From NCBI GenBank assembly GCA_947184155.2, contig CAMXCT020000483.1:72797-136796 (forward strand): a stretch of DNA of 64,000 bases, given 5' to 3'. Below, one piece after another: positions 27,761-37,500 of the stretch (its first letter is position 1; each line of letters starts with the position of its first letter). Origin of the DNA: Cladocopium goreaui (Eukaryota > Sar > Dinophyceae > Suessiales > Symbiodiniaceae). Under the pieces are notes generated by a model. That model made no database searches and was not told where the DNA came from. It saw only the letters and a program-made list of their open reading frames with translations. The position numbers and the translations under genes were made by a program.

Positions 27761-28706
27761 TGTGGAAATATGGTACTACCTGGTGCCGCTGAGTTCTGCA
27801 CGGTTTTGTTTACAGTGATTTTCACCAACAATGGTGTCCATGGTGAGAAGTTACAGCTGTTTTGCCTTCAACAGGCATTTTGGGAACATTTGCTTACCGC
27901 TATGAAGCAGATGGGAAAATTTCATCACCATTGGTTTGGTGATGTTTACGTTTGGATCATTTGCTCATCACTATGAGGCAAATGGGAAGATTTCATCGCC
28001 ATTGGTTTGGCGATACCAGAGTTTCAGAATGTTTACACGGAATTCCAAGCTGGAAAAGATTTGCACAGAAGTTTGGATTGTGAGTTTTATTTGAGAAGAA
28101 GGTTGATGACTTACGTCATCATCGATGGCATCTCCTTTGAGAACTTTGCAATGAAGGTTGTGGAGTTTCAGTTACGTTTGTGACGTTTTGAGTCACCTTT
28201 GCTGGAAGAACAAGGGATGCGAACTTGGATGTTTCAGCCGTTTGAGGATGCCGACTTCGTTTTGGTTTTTGCATGTCCACGGAGTTCAACCTCACGTTTT
28301 TTTTGAAACAAATCGAAAACAACAACCAATTTGTACAAACCAGTTTCCGATGTGTTTGAGCAGACGGCAGTTTTAGTGCCGAAACAGCAGCAGAAGTTTT
28401 TTTTTGTTGCCCTGGAATGTCAAAGGACATTCAAGCAGAGATGTGTGTGCGCCTGCACATTTTTCATCTCAAGGCTCAACACGAGCCAAGCTTGGTTCAA
28501 ACAAGAGTCAAAGCAAAGGACAGGAAACAAGCTCAGACTTTGTTGTTTCCTTCGGTTCGCTGGAGCAAAAGTTGGAACTTGAGAGACGGACTGTGTGTTT
28601 GAGTGAGGGTTTTTTTAATTGTGTTGTTGGGTTTTTCGCCCTTGCTGCCGACCCCAGGGTTTTCGCGTTGCGTCGCGTAGGTAACTTGGGTCTCTAGATT
28701 TTCACA
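27761..28706 (+). repeat. D1 3' LTR
   Basis: 946 bp from tgtggaaata to ttcaca. The right third (from about 28460) closely matches the D2 LTRs, while the left two thirds (U3) are strongly diverged. No TSD partner can be identified because the left end of D1 is truncated. Confidence 0.8.
27924..28014. promoter_or_regulatory. Two covarying hairpins in D1 LTR
   Basis: 27924-27943 folds ATCACCA/TGGTGAT and 27995-28014 folds ATCGCCA/TGGCGAT around the same TTGGTT loop. The paired A-T to G-C change preserves the stem. Similar hairpins occur in D2 LTRs (about 30182-30201). Confidence 0.55.
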
Positions 28707-28944
28707 TCTTCCTCGGTCAACAGCAGTGCCTCTTCCACTGACAATGATTCAACCTAGATGCAACCACTAGCGCACCTCCAAGTTGCCAGATGCCAAACCA
28801 AACTCACAAGCTCCTACTTACCAAAACAAGATCTCTAGATCTTTTAGCTCAACCAAAGTATCCACACCACTTCTCCGCTAGTGACAACCTCCTACACTCC
28901 CGGACCACCCCACCAGCCATGTCGATGCTGGCCAGCCACCGAAC
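28707..28944 (-). pseudogene. LTR-element leader remnant, left part
   Basis: Non-coding sequence continuous with 29742-29994 once the retroposon between them is removed. It appears to be antisense internal/leader sequence of an E-like LTR element. No coding capacity was recognised. Confidence 0.4.
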
Positions 28945-29741
28945 TTTTTTTTCCGTCCAACGCCTTCATGGCTTTCGCCAGGTCGTTCAACATGTTCAAT
29001 TGCATGCTGCAAACTAGGGTTAAATAGCTGATGAATTGTACTTGTCCTCCAGGGCTGTCAACTTGTCGATAGCCACAAAAGTGCTGGTAGTGGACCTGTA
29101 CGCAGTCCAGTTGGCCATCCCAGCAAAAAACCAAACAAAACTCAAAACCAAGCAACAAAAGAAAACAAGCAAACAAGACCAAAAACACACAACCACACCC
29201 AAACCAAAACAAAAACACCCCAGAGAAGTGGGATCACGACCAGCAATGGAAATTACATGCATGATGACATCTTGTGTGTCATTATGAGAATGGCCACCGA
29301 AAAAGAAGCAAAACAAAGAAAACACAGAAACACACAAAGGGGCCATGTAAGAGGGTGAAAAAAGCAACAAAGTTCAATGCGGATCCCCCCAGCCAGGATC
29401 CCCGAGATCACACAGAGCAGCCGTTCAGGCATGACACTCACCCTGGCACTTCGAAGCAAACACCGACAACGCCGGGTCGCAACGAGAGTGGTGAAAAAAG
29501 AATGAAGGGTGAAACAGGAGGTGAGACCTGATCTAGAGTCAAAAGTACGGCGGTAGCTACGGCATTCACGGCGCACTCAGAGTCCACTCAGTAGTTCTTT
29601 TCCAAGCATCATCTTCATTAGGAGCTGCCAGGCACTCTTACGGTGCATGCTGCTTTCAAAACTGAATCCAATGCGAGCGAGTTAGCGATGATCGCTAGCT
29701 CGACAGCATTGATGCAGGCTTGCAAGCGTGGAGTTCCTTCA
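28945..29741 (-). mobile_element. Family-B retroposon, 797 bp
   Basis: It is flanked by a 21-bp exact duplication (28924-28944 and 29742-29762, starting gatgctggccagcc). Its strand ends AACGACCTGGCGAAAGCC…GGCGTTGGACGG plus A8. It has a GT-rich core with many gtttt runs and no ORF of note. It is the longest of four family-B copies here, all with the same 3' end and different 5' lengths. Confidence 0.88.
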
Positions 29742-29994
29742 GATGCTGGCCAGCCACCGAACAAGCCACTGACAGGTCTGCAAGTGGCTCAGCGTACTAT
29801 GGTGTGGGTAGCCCCGCAGAGCTCCGCTGCCTTGATAAAGTCTTGATCCCTAGATCAAACCCAAGTTCCGGAAGTCAGAACCTTGAAAACCTAAACAAGA
29901 AGTTTCAAACCTCGACTCCTAAGTGCAAACGCTTCGGTCTTTTGCTCGGACGCAACACAAAGGAGGCAAGTTCTAGCAGGACACGGAGACAAAA
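29742..29994 (-). pseudogene. Antisense E-like LTR end and primer-binding site remnant
   Basis: Reverse complement around 29780-29835 reads ggcagcggagctctgcgg followed by ggctacccacaccat. This closely parallels the E element after its LTR (tggtagcggagctctatgg, gctacccataccat at 43278 on). It is therefore a decayed leader of the same family in opposite orientation, into which D2 later inserted. Confidence 0.55.
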
Positions 29995-30886
29995 GGTGGA
30001 AAGATGACATCACCGGGTGCCGCTGAGTTCTATTTGGTTTATGGTAAATTTCAGCACCATACGTGGTCATGGTGAGAATTTACAAGGTTTTGGCCTTTTA
30101 CAGGCTATTTTGGACTTCAACAAGATGGTTGGGAAATTTTGGTGAGATTTACTCATCACGGATGAGCAAACAAGAGAACGTCATCACCATTGATTTGGTG
30201 ACATCGATGTTTTGTCACGTTTTCATGGAGATTCAAGCTGGAAGAAGATTGGTAAAGGAGTTTGGACTCCATGGTTTGGCTGGAAAGAAGTTTCAATGAC
30301 TTTCGTCATTGCCCTTTTTGTTTCAAGAACTTTGCGATGCAGATTGTGGAGTTATTTGAGTTTTGGGTGATGCTTTATCACCTTTGGTGATGCTGGAAGA
30401 ACGGATGAGATGCCTCTGGAAGTTTCAGCAATGCCAGGAGAAATTTCGTTTGTTTTGCACGGAAGTTTATTTGAGCATGAGTTTTATTTTGTGCTTGAAA
30501 CAAATCGAAAACAAACAACCTGTACAAACAAGTTTTCGATGTGTTTTGTGGAGACAACAGTTTGATTTAGCAGAAGCTGTTGTGACGTTTTTTTTGGTGT
30601 CAAAAGACACGCAACACGAGATGCATGCGCTGTCGCGCATTTTTCATCTCAAGGCTCAAAACGAGCCAAGCTTGGTTCAAACAAGAGTCAAAGCAAAGGA
30701 CAGGAAACAAGCTCAGACTTTGTTGTTTCCTTCGGTTCGCTGGAGCAAAAGTTGGAACTTGAGAGACGGACTGTGTGTTTGAGTGGAAGGTTTTTTAGTT
30801 GTGTTGTTGGGTTTTTCGCCCTTGCTGCCGACCCCAGGGTTTTTGCGTTGCGTCGCGTAGGTAACTTGGGTCTCTGGATTTTCACA
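29995..30886 (+). repeat. D2 5' LTR
   Basis: It ends ggattttcaca directly before the primer-binding site. The first base is G (ggtggaaag) where the 3' LTR has the canonical T, probably a point mutation. Several short hairpins made from ggtgat/atcacc repeats lie in its left half. Confidence 0.88.
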
Positions 30887-30898
30887 TGGTAGCGGAGC
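30887..30898 (+). promoter_or_regulatory. Primer-binding site of D2
   Basis: TGGTAGCGGAGC follows the LTR with no spacer and is identical to the site in copia-1, E and F. Confidence 0.8.
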
Positions 30899-30937
30899 TG
30901 TGTGCTCCTAGGCCTAGTCAGGTGAAGGTTTAGGAGG

Positions 30938-33748
30938 ATGCAGCAAAACGGTCCAGGTATGTCCCAAGGGTTGCAAGCAGATGTAACTAGGGTAGCTAGA
31001 GGTATGGACCCAAGTTCACCAACACAAATGGAGCAAGGATACAACACAAGGTTGCCACCAAGCACGTCGTCACTTAGTTCCCCAGAGCGAAGCGAAGGCT
31101 CAGGTTTACCAGGTTTAGGCGCGAGACAAGCTGCGCAAAACCTTAGCTCATGTCAGGGGCAACAGCAACAACAACAGCAGCAAGCAATGCAACAAGGTCA
31201 GTGCCCACAAGCTGCAGCGCCAAGCTCAGTTGAAAGTCAGTTTCTTAGTTGTGCACCGGGCTTAGCACAGTGGCCAAGCATGACAGCAGTTCCACCGAGT
31301 GTGACTGGACAATGTTCGCAAGGATCTCAGAATGGTCCACATGGATGTTGTGGCACAATGGGAAATACAACAGGGTTTTTTCCACAAGGATGTTTTCAGA
31401 GACAAGGGTTTTTACCGATGCATGCGGTTTCAGGACAAGGCTGTTTACCTTTTGGAAACCAACCACAGAACAGTTTGGGACCTCAGTCGAATCAACCACC
31501 AACAGGGAATGTGTTTTCTGGTTTAGGGTTGAGAGATGTCGTGAGTGCAGCTTCGAACTTAGACAGTGCCCAGATCTTAGCGTTAACTCAGTGGTGTCAA
31601 GAGCAGGTGAGACAAAGAGCACAAGCTGTGCCTTCTAGGTTTGGTGAAGTGAACAGAGTGCCTTCAGAACCATTCATGCCAGACTTTCATGGGGCCGGTC
31701 TTCCGCTTCCGAGCGGCATGTGTGAAGGGTTGGGTCGAAGTGATGTGAGAATGGATGGAAACCAGACAGCGTCTCAGGACGTCTTTTCTAGGACAGAGAA
31801 ATGGCTTGGTGTTCCACCGCAACCGCAGTTCTCTACTTGGGTGAACCGAGAATCGGAGGTGTTGGGATTTTCCCAATACTACACGGATTTAGCCAGTTGG
31901 GCCTCACAGGCAAGTCTAGAATTTGGACAAGAGATACTTCAGGCAGGAAAGTGGCCGGTTTCGATTTCATGGTCCTCGATGACGATTGCGATGAGGTCAA
32001 GGTCGATGAGACTCTTAGCCATTCTGAAGAGCAGTTTTCAGGGTCACCCTAGAACGGCAAACCTCATACATGCCTACATGGAAGGTATCCAAGTGAGTTC
32101 AGGTATGTCGGAAGTTTCCCGAGAGCAAGACTGTAACGGGTATGAACTTCTTCGACAACTGGCACGGGAATACTCTTTGAGGAGTCGTGGAGAAGCTCTT
32201 GCATTTAGGACTTCGTTAGCAACCAAGACTTTTGTGGTACCCTCCAATGAGACCTCTCCGTCTTCAATGGTCAGCGATACGATTCGCCGCATTGAGCTTG
32301 AGTGTGCCAAGTACCAGAGGTTGCTGAGCAGTTTACCGTCGAATGTGGATCCAGTTGGACTACAGGTTTCAGATGCCGATATGCTGATGATGCTGGTAAG
32401 ATCGCTTCCAGATTCAGCTCGCTCCTTCGCCCTCCACCATGCTAGTGGTGAGAGCTACCAGGCCTATCGGGAGGCTGCGCGGAGATTCGAACAACAACAG
32501 AGATTATTTTTGGACATTGGTCATGTAAAAGGTTTGAACCAGGTTGAGTTTGTTGGACAAGATGGAGAAACTCAATGGTTTGACATGACTAATGGGGATG
32601 ATACATGGGAACATGGAATAAACGCAGTCCAAAATGGAAAGTGCACCAAATGTGGCAGTAAGAAACATGAAACGAAAGAATGCAGCGTAGATTTGACAAA
32701 GGTTCGGTGTTTCAGATGTTCGCAGTATGTCCATGTAGGAGTCAACTGCCCCAACAAGAGTGGATCCGGAGTTTCAAAAGGATCACCAAAAGGCAAAGGA
32801 AAAGAGAACACAGGAAAAGGAAAAGGAGTCTCCAAAGGAGATCAATGGAAGAAAGGTAAGTCAAACGGAAAAGGCAAGTCCACCAAAGGAAAGAAGGGTA
32901 AGCTCAATGAAACGTCAGAGGAGTGGGACCCTGAGGAGTCCTGGTGGTGGAATGAAAATGACTGGTGGGGTGCAGATGGATGGCAGGAATCCGGAGTAGC
33001 TCAAGTTTGGGACGATAGCTATGACTGGAATCAATCAATGGGAAGTTGGACCCAATATAGGGAGGATAGCCCCCAAAGTTTGGAGAATGCACCCACTGGA
33101 AACGGCAACGAACAGACAGTTGGAAGTTTGATTTTTGCACCGATGCTGCATGTGATGTCAGAAACAAACGCAAACGAGTGTCAAACATGTGTTTTTTGTG
33201 CCAGAGACGTTTTTGGAAACGGTTTGTTTTGTTCAACATGTGCTGGTATTTCATTTGAGGGTTTTGGCAATGTTGACAACAGTGATGTTTTTGAACAACA
33301 ACCTGTTTTTGGAGATAATTTGGAAAACAGCAACAAGTTTGTCGGTCTTGAGGAGTTTTGGAAATTCCGTCCAGGACTGGTTGGGGACCTGTCGGGTGCT
33401 GAAAGTGCAGCTGAGTCATTACTCTCTCCTGCGTGTGCCAGGGTTCAGATGTTTAAGCCTGCAGTTTCCACCTTCTTGGACCCTCCTGCAACTGAAACGT
33501 GCTCCCTGTCTCAACGTTTGTCAGTTTGGTCACCGCTTGTCGCTCCACTTCTGTCCCAAATGACCTATGAGGATGCTTCTTGGTGGTTGCTGGATAGTGG
33601 TGCCAGTGCGACTGTCCTTGCTGAGTCGTGCATGCGAGCGTTTGGGATTGATAAGCCGTTGGATGTGGGAATGCCTAATTTCAAAACTGCCAATGGTGGG
33701 GACGTTGGGTGGGATTGCCAGCCTGCAGGTGTCCATGCTTGTGTCTGA
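30938..33748 (+). CDS. D2 Gag and N-terminal protease
   Basis: 936 residues from ATG 30938 (MQQNGPGMSQGLQ). The N-terminus is Gln-, Pro- and Gly-rich with a run of Gln near residues 75-85. The Gag core (KWLGVPPQPQFSTWVNRESE) aligns with that of copia-1 (KWLPPMPTVDFRNWRTRADE). Two CCHC knuckles (32642-32749) are followed by a Lys/Gly/Ser basic tract and an acidic Trp-rich stretch. A four-Cys cluster (CQTCVFCARDV…FCSTC) comes next, then the protease DSGA near 33594. The frame is lost about 30-50 residues after DSGA, and the last residues before the stop at 33746-33748 are out of frame. Confidence 0.88.
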   Translation: MQQNGPGMSQGLQADVTRVARGMDPSSPTQMEQGYNTRLPPSTSSLSSPERSEGSGLPGLGARQAAQNLSSCQGQQQQQQQQAMQQGQCPQAAAPSSVESQFLSCAPGLAQWPSMTAVPPSVTGQCSQGSQNGPHGCCGTMGNTTGFFPQGCFQRQGFLPMHAVSGQGCLPFGNQPQNSLGPQSNQPPTGNVFSGLGLRDVVSAASNLDSAQILALTQWCQEQVRQRAQAVPSRFGEVNRVPSEPFMPDFHGAGLPLPSGMCEGLGRSDVRMDGNQTASQDVFSRTEKWLGVPPQPQFSTWVNRESEVLGFSQYYTDLASWASQASLEFGQEILQAGKWPVSISWSSMTIAMRSRSMRLLAILKSSFQGHPRTANLIHAYMEGIQVSSGMSEVSREQDCNGYELLRQLAREYSLRSRGEALAFRTSLATKTFVVPSNETSPSSMVSDTIRRIELECAKYQRLLSSLPSNVDPVGLQVSDADMLMMLVRSLPDSARSFALHHASGESYQAYREAARRFEQQQRLFLDIGHVKGLNQVEFVGQDGETQWFDMTNGDDTWEHGINAVQNGKCTKCGSKKHETKECSVDLTKVRCFRCSQYVHVGVNCPNKSGSGVSKGSPKGKGKENTGKGKGVSKGDQWKKGKSNGKGKSTKGKKGKLNETSEEWDPEESWWWNENDWWGADGWQESGVAQVWDDSYDWNQSMGSWTQYREDSPQSLENAPTGNGNEQTVGSLIFAPMLHVMSETNANECQTCVFCARDVFGNGLFCSTCAGISFEGFGNVDNSDVFEQQPVFGDNLENSNKFVGLEEFWKFRPGLVGDLSGAESAAESLLSPACARVQMFKPAVSTFLDPPATETCSLSQRLSVWSPLVAPLLSQMTYEDASWWLLDSGASATVLAESCMRAFGIDKPLDVGMPNFKTANGGDVGWDCQPAGVHACV

Positions 33749-34568
33749 AAAGGGAAAGCAAGGGTTGCCGCCAGTTTGGAAAAAGGCCAAGATGCATGTT
33801 TTGGTTGGTAGGATTCAGCACAACATACTGTCAACCACCCTTTTGTGTCAGTCCGGATGGTATTTTTCGCAAACCCCAGACAGTTTTTCATTGAAACATA
33901 AAGATGGTGCAACCATGATGGAAGTTTCATACTTTTGCGGTTGTCCATGGGTGCGTTTACATCCATGGAAGAGTTTGGACGAGGACTGGATGGACCACAA
34001 ATTTGCTCTTTCTGGTTTAGCTGAGAGTTCACAACAATCGGAATCATGTTTGTGTCCTGTTTCAAAATCAGAACAAGTCGATCTAGCCACACATAGACGA
34101 CAGGGTCATACTCCCCATCACCCAGCCTGCAGTGAGTGCGCCAGAGGGCATTCAACCTTTCAGCACCGCCGAAGAACAGCCAAAGGTTTGTCAACTGAGT
34201 TTCAGGCGGATTTCTGTTGGCTCAAAAAGGAAGGGGAGGTTCTTGACCACATGGAGAACCAGGAGAACCTTAAGATTTTGGTTGTTGTGGAATTGGCCAC
34301 AAACAATGTGGGCTACATCGTCATTGGGGAAGACAAGAATGCAATTTACTCTCAGATCAACCAGTACTTGCAGCAATGTGGAATTTCATCAACAAGCACT
34401 TCGGTTTTGATACACACGGATGCAGAGAAAGCTGTTGGAGAACTCTTCACAAAATCAGGGTCACAGTTTTCTTTCGCTGTCCGGCGATCCAATCCGCAGC
34501 AACACCAGTCGACAGGAGGTGCTGAGAGATGCGTCAGAAGGTTGAAGGAGTTTTTTTTTGAATCTTGA
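33690..34568 (+). pseudogene. D2 protease C-terminus and integrase core, shifted frame
   Basis: The frame changes near 33690-33730. The protease then continues (VGRIQHNILSTTLLCQSGW, parallel to HNIVSTTQLVKRGW in copia-1). Integrase HHCC (HRRQGHTPHHPACSEC) is near 34092-34139 and the catalytic Asp residues fall in QADFCW and HTDAEKA. The Glu falls in GGAERCVRRL, about 35 residues after the second Asp. It stops at 34568, where one T appears missing compared with the frame that resumes at 34565. Confidence 0.85.
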
Positions 34569-37500
34569 GAGCAGACTTGTCGAAGTGTGGAGTTGACATT
34601 AAGTTTGCGCATGAGCCGGTTCAGACCGCCCTCACATACCTGTCGCTGTGCCATAACCATTTCAGTAAGACACCAGGTACCGACCTTAGTCCTCTTGAGA
34701 ATGCATGCGGTAGGAGACTGTCCAAACCAACATCTTCTTTGTTTTGTACAACTGTTATGGCTGAGTTACCAGATTCAGTGAAACAGAGAGTTCCAAACGA
34801 AACGAGACTGATTGAAGCAGCCTTTTTACACTGTGGGACTTCTCATGGACCAGTTGTGCAAGGGAAGATACGTTTGGATGGAGTTCTCACCTTGGTTCGG
34901 TTTACAGCTAGGAATGTGCGAGTTGTAGAACCTTTGAAATGGGATTTGGAGTTGTGCAGTGAGTTTTTGTATCAGACTGGAGAATCCCCCGAACGGAAAC
35001 GGATTGTAGCAGCGGAGTCTGGACCTCAGGATGAAATAAAACCACCTGAAGATGGGGACGAACAGGTTTTAGAAAGAGAACCAGTGGAATCATCTTCAAG
35101 GCAACAGGTTTCCTCAGGTCCTGTGGGAGTTGCACCAAAGTCCAGTTTAAGTGGGGGCATAGGGAAGCAAGATGTGTCACCAGACTCGCAAAAGGGTCAA
35201 CGTGTTTCATTTGCAGAGAGTTCCAGGGTTTTTCAGAAAACCAGACGTTGTCCTGCTTGTGAAAGTGGGATGGATGCACCTGGCAGTCGACACAATGCTG
35301 AGTGCAAACGTCGTAGGAAGGCCTTTGAAGCACAGAATAGTCCAGAGTCAGCCTCTTCACCTAGTGCCTCAACGGAAATGCATTCGCCGTCCACTCCAGA
35401 GAAGTTTGTAGATGCACCTGTTGATGGCGGTACTCCAACTCAAGGACAGGAATTGGACAGTAGGGTTGATGTGGATGGTGATACAAACATGCCGGAAGTT
35501 GAACTTGGAAGCCCCACTCCGGTGGGCGACATGGATTCGTCAAGTGTTGGGGATGATCGGAAACGCACTGCGGATGTTGATGTTTCAGATTTGGAAAAGC
35601 AAATTCGGGAAGATCCGATGATGGACAGCTTGTTTGTTCATCAGGAACCAGAATGGTGTTGTTCGATGTCATGTCAGCCTTTGCAACATCTAGGGGAAAC
35701 AGATGAAAATGGGTTTCAACGGATTACTTCACCAGAACTATTTTCCAATGATGAAACAGTTTCTGCAATTCAGTTTCGACCTGACGCTAGGCACGAAAGT
35801 GTTACTGTGAGACTTGGTGGTGGTAAGGTGAAAGTTTGGAAACCAGACACCATCATCGACGATCAAACGTTGGAGTCCTTGGATACCAATTTGGGTTTTG
35901 AAGGAATGCAGGAAGAAGTGAACAACTTAGATGCTTGTCAGACTGGAGATCTGCTGAGTGAAGCAGAAGCCAAGGCGGTTCAGAAGGTCAACAAGTCGGC
36001 CAGAGTCATTGGAGCTCGTTGGGTTTGTGCCTTTAAATCAGCAATCAGAGTCAGATGTCGGATTGTCGCCAAAGACCTAGCTCGTGGAACCAGTGCTAGA
36101 AAGATGGGGTATTCCAGCCCTACACCATCTTGTGAGTCTTTGCACCTGATGTTAATTCTCTGTGCCACGCTGAATCTTTTTCTGAGATCATTGGACATCT
36201 CCCATGCCTTTATGCACAGTCCCCTCGAGGATCAAATCGTTCTGCTACGATTGCCGCTTTCAGTGAGTCTGTGTGACGGCTCAGTTGCCTTTTTGAAGTT
36301 GAAGAGAGCCCTGAACGGGCTGAGAGACGCCTCCTTAGCTTGGCTTCGTCTTCTTGCAGGAACGATTCAAGGACAAGGGTTGTGGAGTGACACTTTGGAA
36401 CCATGTTTTTACCAAGGAAAGGTTTTGGACTCAAAGGGGAATGAACTGGGTATTGCCATGTTGTTAGTGTACGTAGATGACATTTTGCTAGCAACGTCTT
36501 GTGAAAGAACGGAATCTGTCATTTGCGATGCAATTTCAAAGGTTGTTCCAACGAAAACGACAGGCAGAATTTTACCTTCACACCTGGGAGGTGGTCAACT
36601 CAGTTTCATTGGTAGGACACTGTTCAGAAACCCGGAAGAGTCAGCCATTCACATTTTGGTAAATCCGTCTTATTTGGATTCAACATTCAAGGAATTTGGT
36701 ATTTCAAAGGGTTCAGATGCAGCACCCAACATTGCTGAACATTTGGAGAAAACAGTTTCAGACAAAGAAGCAAAGGAGCCACTTTCAACTGAGGGTTACC
36801 AGCGTTTTCGCAGAGCTGTAGGAAAAATCATGTGGATGTGTCAATCACGCCATGATCTCAAGCTTTCCATGTCACTGTTAGGAACTCAACAGCAGTCACC
36901 ATGTCAGGGAACGGAAGCAGCACTTCGAGGTCTTTTGAGATTTTTGAGAAACGACATGAATGTCACGTTGCGGCTTCCATCAGAAAGTTCGGATGCCTTG
37001 ACTGCCGAAGGTTACTCACCTAGCAGCTTGACGGTGCACAGCTTCAGTGATGCGTCGCATGGACCTTGGAGGTTCAACTCAAGGCGGGGTGTCACAGGCG
37101 GGGTTGTGACATTTCAGAACGGTGTTGTTCGGACCTTAGCCAGACAGCAGCAAAGTACGGCCCTTAGCAGCTGTGAGTCAGAATTGTACGCGTTACAGTT
37201 GGTCAGCCAAGAGAGTGTAGCACTGTCCAGACTCATTCAAAGGGTTGTATCTGGTTTGGGATGGCAACACGAAGGTGAGATTGTTCCAATTGTCATGGAA
37301 AGCGACAGCAGCTCAGCAATTCAGTTGGTTCAGGGAATAGACCTACCAAAACGGTCCAGACACATAGAGATTCGGTTGGAATGGTTGCGAGACAAACTGA
37401 AGAGTGAGGAAATTACTCTGATTCATAAACAAGGGGTTGAGAACGTTGCAGACCTTTTCACAAAATGTTTGCCTTCAAAGGACTTTTATCGACACCGCAG

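Larger units (their letters stand above)
19126..28706 (+). mobile_element. 5'-truncated copia element D1
   Basis: From 19126 the sequence matches D2 from about 34983 (the integrase-RT linker) onward at about 98%, through pol, the accessory ORF and into the 3' LTR ending 28706. Gag, protease, integrase and the 5' LTR are missing. The copy is interrupted by a 4.26-kb retroposon (19383-23646) and has two single-base deletions (about 23677 and 24138). Its LTR U3 is clearly diverged from that of D2 although coding parts are nearly identical. Confidence 0.85.
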
